Positions 47,581 through 58,285 of a stretch of DNA of 64,000 nt are shown here, in pieces (the stretch's first letter is position 1; every line of letters starts with the position of its first letter). A program made the position numbers and the translations under genes. The stretch covers positions 13,798,501-13,862,500 of the forward strand of contig OY821775.1 of assembly GCA_963682175.1 (NCBI GenBank). The letters run 5' to 3'. The DNA comes from Triglochin maritima. Its lineage: Eukaryota > Streptophyta > Magnoliopsida > Alismatales > Juncaginaceae. Under the pieces are notes generated by a model. The model saw nothing but the letters and a program-made list of their open reading frames with translations, did not search any database and was not told where the DNA came from.

Positions 47581-48370
47581 GAAGTAGTTGGGTATTACCT
47601 TTCACGTGTTTTATTTCTCAGATCTAATGTTGCAACATCTTTGTAATAACAGTCCAACATTTGAGTCGGTCTGTTATATGTTGGAGTACTTTTATGTTTC
47701 GTACGTAATGTTAATAAGTGTTATATATTTCTGTCTTTGTCATTTATTTTCACTGTGCATGAGAATGAAAATGTTTCACTTTATTCCAGGCCTGAAGTTA
47801 GAAGAAAATTTCCACCTGAGATTTGTCAGCTTCTTGGTTTGGTTCAAGACACACAAGAGTATAATACTCAGCTTGGATTATTTTTTTTGGGGGGGGGGGG
47901 GGGGGGTGGGGGTGGGGGGGGGGGGGGGGGGGGGGGGGGGGTATTATCCCGTGTAATTGAGGTGTGCTTGTCTTCTTCTTCTTCCTCTTCTAGTTTTGTT
48001 GTTGTACTATACACCCACAAGATATGTAAGGAGCGTTGTTGTAATTACACTACAGATTGTAGGCCATCCAATTTAACTGATATGAGTTATACATATTTAC
48101 ACCGAGCAATTCAGGTTGAGCAGCTGGAGCATGATATATCTGCTGAAGAGCCACAATATGAAAGGAGGGGGCAACAGGGAACAAGAGATTTTGTTTATGT
48201 GGGGACCTTTTTTAATTTCTTATGCTTGTCGTTGAACATGCCTAGACAATGTCATTTCCTTACTAGTTGGACCACGTGTCATCCAATCGTTATGGTTGAT
48301 TATTTTTTCGCAAACATGTCCCCACCTTTTGTGTATGTCTTTAGTTCTTAAATGAAATCATGTGTTTAGG
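47581..48370 (+). other. Unrecognised coding-like scraps and a poly-G tract
   Basis: The frame at about 47785-47880 reads RPEVRRKFPPEICQLLGLV and one after the G tract reads LHRAIQVEQLEHDISAEEP; both look protein-like but I cannot name a family. Between them is an almost pure G run (47889-47941). Likely remnant of the Harbinger locus or a third fragment; no intact gene. Confidence 0.35.
47889..47941. repeat. Poly-G homopolymer, 51 G in 53 bases
   Basis: Only two T interrupt it (47907, 47913); the last 28 bases are uninterrupted G. It follows eight T. Confidence 0.9.
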
Positions 48371-48812
48371 TGTGTTGTAAAGTCGTGGAAGTGAGAGAGA
48401 GAGAAGGTATGGGGTGGTATGGGTGGAGTGATGTGTGTATGGAAGGAGGTATGGTGGGAGTATGGGTTAGGTGTAGGGTTTGTTTATATAAACCAAAACT
48501 CAACCCTTTCTCCCCTTTTTCTCTTCTCCATTTCGTTTCCACTCAAACTCACCCATTCTTCTTGCATCCCGGCGACCAGAGGAGGAAGGAGAGGAGCTCC
48601 GGCGGCGTGGTGGAGGCGAGCACGAGGAAGGAGCGTGAGGAGGTCTTCGGAGACGGCGGTGCGCGAGCGAGGCTCCGGCGGGTCTTCATCGTCTTTAAAG
48701 GTATGCCAAGTCTTCATAGTAACTCCCCAAGAGGTGTGGGAGTGTAGGGGGCGGCGTTGGTGCCGTTTTCCCCGGTGTAACCCACTGAACCGAGGTTGAA
48801 GACGACTGGTTC

Positions 48813-49365
48813 GGTCGACCGTTGTGTGTCTCGGTCGACCGAACATCGTCTAAATGATGCCTGTTCAGTGGCGATATTGTAGTGTTTCGGTCGACCGTGT
48901 GAGGTTCGGTCGACCGATATTTTATAAAAATAACTTGCTGCCCGAAAACGGTCGAACGACGTCTGTGTGACGGTTGACCGTTTATGCCAAATTTTAGCGG
49001 GAATATTTTATAAGGGTTATATTAGTCCGGTCGACCGGTGGTTGTTCGGTCGACCGATCCCAGTAGATAGGGTAGACAGACCTTCGGCCGACCGAGTGTG
49101 CGTCTCGGTCGACCGAACTGCGCAAAGTCGGTCAAGAGCGTTGACCATCTAAACGGTCGACCGCTCTGGATCCGGTCGACCAACTGCGTGCAGTTTTCCT
49201 GTAGTGAAGTGTCTGCTGATCCGGTCAACCGAAAGAGTTTCGGTCGACCGAATGCAGTGGGCAGGATTCATGCAGTTTCCTTATCGGTTGAACGGACCCT
49301 GGTTCGACCGACAAGATATATATGTATATAAAACGTATAGCGTAGACCTTCCAAACGGTCGACCG
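48813..49365. repeat. CGGTCGACCG palindrome array in forward gypsy solo LTR
   Basis: About 16 sites, most in pairs: GTCGAC-type starts 48814/48834, 48890/48909, 48951/48973, 49030/49049, 49087/49108, 49156/49175 and 49224/49243, spacings 19-22 bp. Confidence 0.92.
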
Positions 49366-49557
49366 CTAGATTTGACCTTGTTCGACTGGTGGGTCGAATT
49401 ATCTTTCCTTGGTGGATTTTTCCACATACGTGACGTCGAGCAGAGGCGACTACCGGCTGCCGAGCCCACGGTCGATCACCGGACCTCGGAGCTACGGATT
49501 TCACCTACGACGAGAGCGTATTTCTGTTGGACCCCTCGTGGAGGCCTGTGCGGCAGA

Positions 49558-49790
49558 GAGGGATGCCTTCCATGCCTGTGTGGGTGGTAGATGCCTCCTT
49601 CCCTGGTGGGGGAAGGGGTTGCACTTTCCGTGTGTCGGAGAGCGAGGTCACTTGTGCCGGTGCGACCGAGAGACGCCTTCTTCCCTGGTGGGGGAAGGGG
49701 ATGCACTTTCCCTGTAGAGGAGAGCGGCGACCCCCTCGTGTGGGCCTGGATTGGCAGGGGGGATGCCTTCCAAATGCCCCAGTGTGCGGC
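49558..49790. repeat. Minisatellite in forward gypsy solo LTR
   Basis: A unit with TTCCCTGGTGGGGGAAGGGG and TGCACTTTCC is repeated at about 49599 and 49681 (82-bp period), with partial GATGCCTTCCA copies on both sides. Confidence 0.75.
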
Positions 49791-49908
49791 AGGGAGATGG
49801 ACCGTGGTGGCGGTTGGGCATTCATTGGGCCCGAGGCGGATTGCATTGCATGAGCATTCTTGGCATTTTCATCTGTATTTCTGTATATGTAGGAGATGTT
49901 GGCATACG

Positions 49909-49927
49909 GGGTTCCTTTCGGGAACTC
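49909..49927 (+). promoter_or_regulatory. Conserved LTR hairpin (solo LTR copy)
   Basis: GGGTTCC-TTTCG-GGAACTC, stem of seven pairs including one G-U. It is about 298 bp before the LTR end. Confidence 0.6.
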
Positions 49928-50230
49928 AGGCAGATTTTATGTTTTATTTTCAGGAAGCAGGCAGTCTTAGGTTGGTGGTGACCGAGGGGAGTGCCTCCGG
50001 GATCGGGTCCTGTCTCTTTATCTTTTTGTAGAGGTAGTGATTACTGTAGTTATGTATTAGACATGTAATCACTCTTTTGACACTCTGTATTATGACTTCC
50101 ACGTGGAGATATTTTATATATATATTCTGTTGACTTTTCCGGTAGCGTGCCCTTGTTGACCGTTGACGGTCGTATGTTTATGTTTTAAAATTGAAAAATT
50201 TCTTCCGCTGTTTCGGGACGTTACATGTGT

Positions 50231-50990
50231 GATGTGAGTTACTTCTTGAGACCAAAATTTTGCCATTCATGGGCCACGGTGGTTACACTGAATATGGTTG
50301 AAGAGGTGAGGTGGTGAAGCATGTTTGGGAACACTTTCCAAATGCAAGTAGGCAACACTCGTGCTACTTCTACTGCATAGACAAACAAACATAATTCCGT
50401 ATGATTGGATGCATGCCCATTACTAGTGTAAGATCAATGGATGTAAATAAATGAGAAGTGCCTCAATATTAGGGATCCACAATAGTTGTTTCTGTTATGG
50501 TATTTCCATCACGATCGTAATAGCATGGACAAAAAAAAATTGCAGACAGATTCAACAACTGTTGCTCCATCATAGCTTTCTTAAGTTGAATAAAACATAT
50601 CCCTCCATCATATTCATGTGCTCAATCATCATACAACCCATAACTTAATTTTAGTCACTCAACAAACTAGCATAACTAGTAACATGGAGAACCATAAAAT
50701 GCGTTTCACTCAGAAACACACATGAGACTACCAATGCAACTAACACCAATAAATCTAACATCACCAATAGAAACATATTTAATCGTCGAGGAAGCCATTA
50801 GTTATATCATATAATTAGTACTTTTAAACATGGAAGCAACATAGACCAGACCGTAAACACTAGATAGACAGTGCTCCTACATATCAACGGGAAACAACAA
50901 CATCGACAACCACAAAAGACCACCGTCCCCACATTTCGGCAAACAACAAAATTTGTGGGTTGAAGCTACTCCCGACCTAGATGCCCCACA
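50231..50990. other. Non-coding stretch
   Basis: No recognisable feature. Confidence 0.5.
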
Positions 50991-50994
50991 CACC

Positions 50995-51530
50995 TCAAAG
51001 GAGGAGTACAACAGCGACTACCACAATAACAAGCAAGATGAAGTGGACAATGGGGAGCAGCGTCACGCGTGTAGTACCGTGAAGGTGTCGGAGCATAGCC
51101 ATTTCCTCCTCCAGAGCCTCCAGTCGACGAGCTACTTCCAGGATTGGGTTTGGAAGATGTATTGCACGGCCATCAACCATCGCACGTCGAGGTGGTTGGT
51201 CGACCTCCACTCCATCATCGTGGAATGACATTTGGTCCACCCACCGGAAGTAGCTGCATCTCAGGGCCGGCTGAACGGAAACAGGAAGTTAGGGACAAAA
51301 TTAAAAATCAAAATCCCTAATATCTTTCAAAACAATAATAGTACTCACGTTGTCCGATCCACAGCTGTAGAAGAATCTACCAGGTTTTTCAACGTGCGCG
51401 ACATGCCAAGATGAGCGGGAACTCCACGATGCAAGTAGGGCGTCGAAACATAATGGACTCAACGGTGCTCGAGGCCGATGACATGCTATTTTGACGACAA
51501 AAGTGGAGGCGAGGCATTTGATGGCGTGGT
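50995..51530 (-). pseudogene. GRF-type zinc-finger membrane protein (partial or broken)
   Basis: Exon 51270-50995 reads PALRCSYFRWVDQMSF, then a coiled-coil-like stretch (EVARRLEALEEEMAMLRHLH) and a C-terminal hydrophobic segment of about 20 residues (IVHFILLVIVVVAVVLLL) followed by a stop. Upstream, across a GT-AG intron (51271-51348), an exon gives HVEKPGRFFYSCGSDN. PGRFFYSCG plus CSYFRWVD is the core of the GRF zinc finger; plant genes of this family often end in a coiled coil and a membrane anchor. The first Cys pair region (HRGVPAHL) is in another frame, implying a frameshift. Small GRF genes are common in plants and functionally obscure. I consider it a broken copy, though an undetected exon arrangement is possible. 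Confidence 0.55.
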
Positions 51531-51649
51531 GAGGTGAGGGAGGGACATTTATAGAGTTGTGGGGTGGTGATTTTGCGCGTTTTCCAGGGGCAAGGTCGGA
51601 AAGGGATGGAGAAAAAACCGAAGAATAGTGTCAGGATCACCAACGGGCG

Positions 51650-53545
51650 TGTTTCTCAGAGATGAATGACTTTTGATATGACAGAAATGGGTCAGGGTTT
51701 TAGGGCAGAAAAACCCACCACAGTAAACGTGTCAAACGGGTCCTTAGATTTCGAGAATTACAAAACGTTTTTTTATTAAAAGACTAACCGTATATTTGAG
51801 ATCTTCTAATTTTTACAAATCAATTTAGGTACAATATTATTTGATATATTCCGATCACTCTTCAAAAAACCCAACTTTACCAAGATACTTTATTTCTTAA
51901 TTTTTATATGTTCTTATGAAATTTCTGGCTTATTTTCCTGTCTCAAATAAAAAATTCATAATAAACAAAAATAACATTTTGTGTAACACAACTGTATTCG
52001 AGACTAATACTACAAGATAATTAAAGAAATAAAATTACGAAAGGTTTACAAACACAAGATATCCTTCCTCAATTAGCTTGAAAGTGTAAGATGTAAAATG
52101 AGAAATGGAAATTATAAAATGTAAATTGTAAATTATAAATTGAAAGGGCAATTATACCTAGGATCATGAACTACAATTTCTGAAAGTGTAAAATATAAAC
52201 AATGATTTTTAAATTGTAACTAAGATAATGAACTACAATTGCCGAAATTGCAAATACTTAAACAACGATTTTGTAAAATTAAAAGTATAAAATGCAATCA
52301 CGTAAAGTGAGAAATTTCCAAAAGTGATCAAAACACATCGATCATTGTACTTAAACTGACCGCAAAAAATAGATTCTTCCATAATATAAATTCAATCTTT
52401 GTTACTAAGTTACTAATAAACCATATATATTACCCTAATCCTAGGTTACTTAAAACACAGTACTTATAACCTAACCGTATTTGTCTATGTATACATATAA
52501 TTAAATAAAATTAGGAACAACCCATCTAAGGGAAGCCAGCACGGATATGGATAAGAGTTTACTCATCCTATAATCAACCCATTTACAACCCTCCCGTTTA
52601 AAATATCCAGTTTTTGAGTTTGTGCTTGCCTAAAACTACATTCGAGAGATGGGTAAAGTGGCTAAGAGTTTTTGAAGTGGGAGTCTCATTTTTTTTTTTA
52701 TATTTGCCACACTAGCTTCTAGGTTGTTGGTTCTTAGGTACTAAAAAAAATTCAAAAAAGCTAGCTACAATATGGTGAAAAGCCGAATGTAGGTAGATTT
52801 TAAAATCAAGGAAAAATAAATAGAGACATTTGGTTCTAATTGCACCTTCTCAACTGCCCAAAATCTCCTTCATGACGAAAAATTGCTTTTGTGACTTTAA
52901 GCTCCAATTGGTAAAAGCTTTTTTAGAGGATTATGGATAAAAGTGTGGCTTGTGGTTTTCTTATTTACACAACAAACTTTTGAATGAACAAACATGCTAT
53001 TCTGTTTGGCTTATTCCCCTCATGCATATAACAACAAAAAAACAACTCAAATGATACTTTTGCTGGCTTTTAGTCTAGATGTTGTTAATATTAACTTGGA
53101 TTTCATAAGAATTGCAATGCAACCGCACTAAAATTATGATTTCTACCAATGAAATGCATGAGGGGAATAAGCCAAACAGAATAGTGAATAATTGAAAAAT
53201 GGAAACTATGGTGTCGGATATCAAGAATGTGTAAAAACATTTTCAAATCCCTAAGTTTGTCCATTTTATCGATGCAAATGTGTGTAAACGAAAATTGATT
53301 TTGTATGCCTGTGAGCGACAAACTGAAAGATTATATATATAAAAAGAAACTAGAACACAAATCCATGGATCAGCGGATGGAATCGAAACGGAAGCATATG
53401 CACAAGAGAAAACAAGGCTTTATGGCATAGTGGTCCGCTCGTTCTGCGATGTATCTTCTCTTCTCTCCATTTTTATTCCGTAAGTTTATATGTACTAAAT
53501 ATTTATATCTAAAAAGATTCGAATACGATGACTAAAAGCAAGTTT
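51650..53545. other. AT-rich intergenic stretch
   Basis: Nothing recognisable. A short repeated AAATTGTAAAT/TGAAAGTGTAAAAT texture at about 52080-52310 suggests low-complexity decay. Confidence 0.5.
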
Positions 53546-53596
53546 GCAGGATGCTATTTTTTTGTCCAGGTTTAGGAATAGACGTCGGATATTTAT

Positions 53597-55541
53597 TGTA
53601 AGGAAACGAATTTGAAGCGTTGGAAGGAAGCTAAAATCATAATAAAATCTAATTAAGGATTTAATTTGGCAATAACTGTGATTTAAGGAAGGGGTTACGT
53701 TTAGGATACCTTTTATCCTACTTAAGCAATATTAAGGTTGGAAGAAAAGGAAGTTGTTCTCACCCTAAAACACTACTCGACTGCAGTTGACGGCGACGCT
53801 GACGGCGGAACGTGAACAGAGGACACGGCCGGAGCTCGGAAGCACGAACCTATCGGAGGTATGCCTTTGGTATATGCTTGAACGTTCATCGTAGTTGGTC
53901 ATGTCGAGGGTCGAGTTGTGAGCTCACCCTCAACCTATCTCGCCGTGAGGTAGGAGGTTGACGTCAGAATTGACGTCAGAGTCGTTGTCGAGGTCGCGGG
54001 AGGAACCCTATTGGGAACCGCTAGAGGGATCCGCTTGTCGAAGGAGATCACCGTGGATGCCGCTGATGGAGGCCACACCTCGGTGCAGATCGTGGTCGTC
54101 GATCTCGTAGTTGGAGTTCGTCGAAGTCTGGATCGTTACTGGAGCAGTCGCGTGCGCGAGGAGAAGGGACGAAGTCGGAGTACACGTGATGGTCGCCGCC
54201 ATGCGCGAAGGTGAGAGGCCTTGGTGGCTGGATCGGAAGAAGAAGAAGAGGAAGAGGAAGAGGAAGAGGAAGAAGAGGGTGACGGCTGGTTGGTTTGATA
54301 ATTGGGCGAATTGCGTGTTGGCCCACACGTTTTGGGTTTTGCGATGGAAGGATTTAAATGCTGGCATTTTACATGTTAGGTTTATGGTTTACAGTATTGC
54401 ACTTTCTACCTAGTCTTTTATGAATATTACGATTTAATGTTTTGGGTGAATGACATTTAGTACCCATGCCCTTTATAATATTGGGTTTAGGATTTTGGGT
54501 TAATTGCTTTTCCTACTCTAGACTGTTAGATATCGGGCTTTTACATCAAACAACATAATTGTATTTTCTACTACTGTTAGTTATTGTGCTTTTAAATGGT
54601 ATAATCGCACCCTCAGCCTTGAATTTCTATATTATTGTTTACAGAAAATAGATGATATTTGCCTCCCTTAGTCAATTGGAAAGAACACTGGTAAATAATA
54701 ACAAATTGACTGTATTGGCACTACTGACTCTTAATGAGCAATACTGGCCTGTTGAGGCGATAGTCTCTGAGGAGACGTGTGGCAGCAATAAGTCCACAGA
54801 ATCAGATCTGATTTCTACCATGACACAGGTTGGTGTATGCGATCCTCACATTAATTAATGAAAGTTTTAATTGATGATGTCAGTAGTGATGATTAATGTA
54901 TGGTAGTGAGGATGAGTCATACACCAACTGGAAGACCGCATGTGCCTGCGGTGGGAGATCCATAGGATTCCCGCACTAGTATGATTGTATCGGCTAACTG
55001 AACTGACGGATGATAATGTTAATTTTTAATGTTATGGGGACTGCCCGTATTGTATTGACCGTACTTACTGAAAGAAATGATAAAGTGGTATTGTGATTAA
55101 TAACTATTGGATTATCTTCACTGTGATTAATGATATTGATAATTGGTTTCACCGACTACGTGAGAATTGGTTTTTGCTTCCCGAAGGCATACTGGGTTTT
55201 CTTTATGAAAACTCATTCGTTGTATGATGGTCGTTTTGCAGGTATTACCGAGTAGGTAGCCTGTGGTGGATAACCTTGGGGAACTATGTGCACTGGGAAC
55301 TGATGTGTTCTATGTTACTGTTATTTGTCCTTTTATGCTATCGAGTCATGTCATTACTTTCAAATCACACTCAGTGTCTGTTCTCAAATCTTTTGAATTA
55401 TCTTATTCCGGATTGTTATGGAGCTCCAATTATTCTCTCTTTGTTCCTTTACTGTTTTATCGTTTCTTGTGATGTTCCTTGTTTCCACGAGAACTCTGAT
55501 TTTGACTTCCGTGTTGACCCGTGTGGAACCGGGATGTTACA
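53597..55541 (+). mobile_element. Gypsy solo LTR without palindrome array
   Basis: TGTAAGGAAACG...CCGGGATGTTACA, 1945 bp, perfect TSD TTTAT (53592-53596, 55542-55546), nested in the CACTA remnant. It shares with the other gypsy LTRs the end sequence and a GGCATACTGGG box with hairpin (55186-55214) but has no CGGTCGACCG copies. Confidence 0.87.
55194..55214 (+). promoter_or_regulatory. Conserved LTR hairpin (array-less solo LTR copy)
   Basis: GGGTTTTC-TTTAT-GAAAACTC. Relative to the other copies a C-G pair is replaced by T-A, keeping the stem. It lies about 327 bp before the LTR end. Confidence 0.6.
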
Positions 55542-55688
55542 TTTATACTAGCTGACATCTATTCCTCTGAAGAAAAGAATAAACGTCGGTTTTATTTATA
55601 ATCTGACGTCTATTCTTTACGAACAGACGTCATATGTTAGTTCACCGACGTCTATACCTAAATAATAGACATCGGTTAGATATAACGG

Positions 55689-55719
55689 CCGACGTCTATT
55701 CTTTAAGAATAGACGTCGG
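55689..55719. repeat. 31-bp palindrome in CACTA subterminal region
   Basis: CCGACGTCTATTCTT and its exact reverse complement flank a single T: two 15-bp arms. Confidence 0.9.
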
Positions 55720-56613
55720 ATATTGGAAGTCCGACGTCTATGTATAGACGACACACACAAAGATGTCGGATCTGGGAGTGCTTATATCCGACGTATATAC
55801 CCCTGTACATCCGACGTATATGTCATTTTCTGTAGTAGTGCAAGCTGAAATCAAAATATTAAGTAAGCGACTCGTGCTTATTCTCTCTAGCTTAAAATAG
55901 ATTTGATATTTGGTGAGAAGTGTACTTCAAAATGTCAAAGACCTTACAAATTGTAGGATTCTAGCCTAATCCTAATCCTAATTGTGCTTTGATGTTGATT
56001 AGTTGGTGATTAGGGGGAGATGGAGATGGATGGCTTGGATTGAATGTGGGTGGATGTGTGGTTGAGATGGAGAGGAGTGGAATGGATGGTGGAGATGGAA
56101 GGATGGGGAGATATTTAGAGGTGAATTCTCTCCCTCTCTTCCCTCACGTTCTCTCTCTCTCTCTCGTTGATCTCTCTCTCTCACTCACGTTCTCTCCCTC
56201 TCTTAGTGCATTCCGGCGAGGAAGAAGGGGTGTTCTCCGGCATAGGAAGGATCGGCTCGAGTGGTGGATTGGAGGTGAGTTCGTTGTGCGCCAACCGTTC
56301 CTTTTGCTTCGTTCTCTCTCCCTCAACCTAACTCGAGTTCTGTGGTCGTGGGTGGTAGTTGGAGGTTGCCGGAGGTGGTGTTGTGGCTGTGGATCGTTGA
56401 GGAGGTGATTGATCGTCGTTTGGACGCGATAGTCGTCGACGGATCGTATTTGGGGAGACGTGCTCGAGGAGGCGTCGTCGCGGTTCTTCAAAGGTCTCTT
56501 CAGACCTTCTAGTATGTCAAGCTCGCTCACTTAATTACCGTGAGTATTTGGAAGTCGACGGTAGGCCGTTTGGCTCGTCGCAAGTAAATGTGCAGCAAAT
56601 TTCACTGCCTGAT

Positions 56614-57190
56614 CGGTCGACCGGTTGGTGCAAACGGTCGACCGTTCGTCGAACGATGCCTTGTGGCGGTCGACCGATTGTGCGTAAAAGGCAAACCTGG
56701 AGAGTTTCGGTCGACCGGGTCCCCTTTGCTGGTCGACCGTGTGCACTGTCTTAAGTCGGTTGGGAGCGTTGACCATCTAAACGGTCGACCGCTCTTTGAC
56801 TTTGTTCGACCGTGACTTAAGTGAGTTTGGGGTCGGTTCGACCGAATGTGGGTTCGGTCGACCGAACCTGCGTGTTGAGCGTGAGGAACGCTCTGGATGA
56901 AATCGATCGACCGAGGAGGTCTCGGCATTCGACCGGTTTCAGGACGCGAGAGTGGGATTATTCCCTGTGGGATCGGTCGACCGAAGGATGCTCGGAGTTC
57001 GACCGATCGGACGTTTTGTTCGTTGAACATGGGAGTTGACCATCTAAACGGTCGACCGTCCCGTGATTTTGGTTCGACCGAACGAGTGTGGTTTTGGGAA
57101 TCGGTCGACTGATGGAGTGTCGGTCGAGGTGGATTGCCCTGTATTTGCTTGATTCAGTCGACCGAGACTTTTGGTTCGGTCGATCGTTTG
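56614..57190. repeat. CGGTCGACCG palindrome array in chromovirus 5' LTR
   Basis: About 19 sites in 570 bp, half of them exact CGGTCGACCG and the rest one or two bases off, typically GGTTCGACCG or CAGTCGACCG. One 31-bp stretch present in the 3' LTR array is deleted here near 56650. Confidence 0.93.
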
Positions 57191-57289
57191 TGTCCAGTTT
57201 TGCACTATGGAGGTGTTGTTGTTGTGATCGTCCGTGTGGGGCGAGTTGTGGTGTCGATGTTCTTCCGGCAAGTGTGCTAGGTGCAGGAG

Positions 57290-57785
57290 GGTTGCGGTGG
57301 TTGGTTGAGATTAGACCTGCAGCCCCGTAACCGTGTGTGAGCTTGGGATTGGCTGAAATAGGCCTGAGGCCCATCTTAGAATTGTGGTGTTGCGGCGGTT
57401 GGTTGAAAGAGACCTGGAGCCCCGTGACTGTATGAGAGCTGCGGTTGGTTGAAAATAGACCTGGAGCCCAACTAGTCTGTACGGAGTTGGTTGAGATTAG
57501 ACCTGGAGCTCCGTAGTGCGTTCGGGTTGGTTGAAATTAGACCTGGAGCCTGAGCAGGGACCGCGTGTATGGGTTGTTTGAAAATAGACCTGGAGCCCTT
57601 AGACGTTTGGGTTGGTTGAAATTAGACCTGGAGCCCTTGGTCGTGTCGTAATAGCTAAGGTTGGTTGAGATTAGACCTGGAGCCCCGTGACTGTGGTGGG
57701 TGCGGCGGTTGGTTGAGATTAGACCTGGAGCCCCGTACCTGCGGTGTGTGCTGTGGTTGGGTGAGAGAGCCCTGGAGCCCAGCCT
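57290..57785. repeat. Minisatellite in chromovirus 5' LTR
   Basis: About eleven copies of a unit with core GGTTGGTTGAAATTAGACCT followed by GGAGCCC, at 40-55 bp intervals (for example 57297, 57389, 57442, 57485, 57527, 57571, 57610, 57659, 57711, 57757). The core is conserved; the linkers vary. Confidence 0.9.
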
Positions 57786-57864
57786 GGTTGTGATGCTTTT
57801 CTTGTTTAGTAGAATTGCATGCTAGGGTGCCTTTTCATTTCATGCATTTAGAGTTTGGCATACG

Positions 57865-57884
57865 GGGTTTCCTTCTGGAAACTC
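57865..57884 (+). promoter_or_regulatory. Conserved LTR hairpin (chromovirus copy)
   Basis: GGGTTTCC-TTCT-GGAAACTC, an eight-pair stem with a four-base loop, 280 bp from the LTR end. Expected in the transcribed leader; role unknown. Confidence 0.6.
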
Positions 57885-57989
57885 AGGCAGTGTTGCATGT
57901 TTACTTTCAGGCCGTGATCGGCGTTAGGGGGTGGTGACCGAGGAGAGGAGCGCTGCTACCGGATCCAGCTTTCTCTCGGTTGAGGTCGT

Positions 57990-58030
57990 GTGATTACTGT
58001 TTCCTTCGTTTATGCTTTCGATGTAATCAC
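57990..58030 (+). promoter_or_regulatory. Second conserved inverted pair near LTR end
   Basis: GTGATTAC at 57990-57997 and GTAATCAC at 58023-58030 pair perfectly. The same pair is at 50037-50044/50065-50072 and, 7 of 8, at 20528-20535/20562-20569. Confidence 0.55.
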
Positions 58031-58167
58031 AACTTTTGTAAACTCTGATGTTCGGATAAATATATATATATGTTGGTGCACCTGTGTTCCTTTATTTGCG
58101 TAATATCCTCTGTTGATTAAGTGTTTATAAATTTTAAATTTTCCGTTGCTTTGAGGATGTTACAACT

Positions 58168-58179
58168 TGGTATCAGAGC
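58168..58179 (+). other. Primer binding site, chromovirus
   Basis: TGGTATCAGAGC, complementary to initiator Met tRNA, three bases after the 5' LTR. Confidence 0.95.
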
Positions 58180-58285
58180 GGTCGGTTTCAGTGTCCTTAT
58201 CCAAAGAAACCACCCTTAGAGTTATAGAGTCTGTATTAGTTCATGCATTTATGGTTTTGATGTGTGTTGTTTTCTTTGTGTATAG

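Larger units (their letters stand above)
48376..50225 (+). mobile_element. Gypsy (Tekay-related) solo LTR
   Basis: TGTAAAGTCG...GGGACGTTACA, 1850 bp, perfect TSD TGTGT (48371-48375, 50226-50230). Order inside: GA/TC-rich start, CGGTCGACCG array (48813-49365), minisatellite (49558-49790), GGCATACGGGG box with hairpin (49901-49928), GTGATTAC/GTAATCAC inverted pair (50037-50072), end. Same order as the chromovirus LTR at 55952. No internal domain; formed by LTR-LTR recombination. Confidence 0.92.
53546..55833. mobile_element. CACTA-type (En/Spm) non-autonomous remnant with nested solo LTR
   Basis: The right end (plus strand) reads TTCTGTAGTAGTG, i.e. CACTACTACAGAA inverted, the terminal signature of plant CACTA elements. 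Many subterminal copies of GACGTCTAT/ATAGACGTCGG lie at 55550-55820, and one (GGAATAGACGTCGG) precedes the nested LTR at 53576. The left end was not found, so the start coordinate is approximate. Confidence 0.65.
55952..58164 (+). repeat. 5' LTR of chromovirus
   Basis: Starts TGTAGGATTC, ends GATGTTACA. Contains TC-rich runs (56130-56200), a palindrome array (56614-57190), a minisatellite (57290-57785), the GGCATACGGGG box with hairpin (57857-57884) and a GTGATTAC/GTAATCAC inverted pair (57990-58030). Confidence 0.94.

Noticed and set aside
48370..50031. Several overlapping 100-150 codon frames in the gypsy solo LTR
   Set aside because: Explained by GC-rich LTR and minisatellite sequence; frames on both strands overlap and are not kept in related LTRs.
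50230..53590. Host gene between the solo LTR and the CACTA remnant other than the GRF gene
   Set aside because: No long frame, splice-supported exon chain or recognised domain.
54008..54413. Frames rich in Lys/Arg or Leu at 54008-54413
   Set aside because: Low-complexity GAAGAG tract within the array-less gypsy solo LTR; frames exist on both strands.
58168..58179. tRNA gene
   Set aside because: Only the 12-base primer binding site matches; there is no cloverleaf. Same for 8714-8725, 15170-15181 and 16097-16108.
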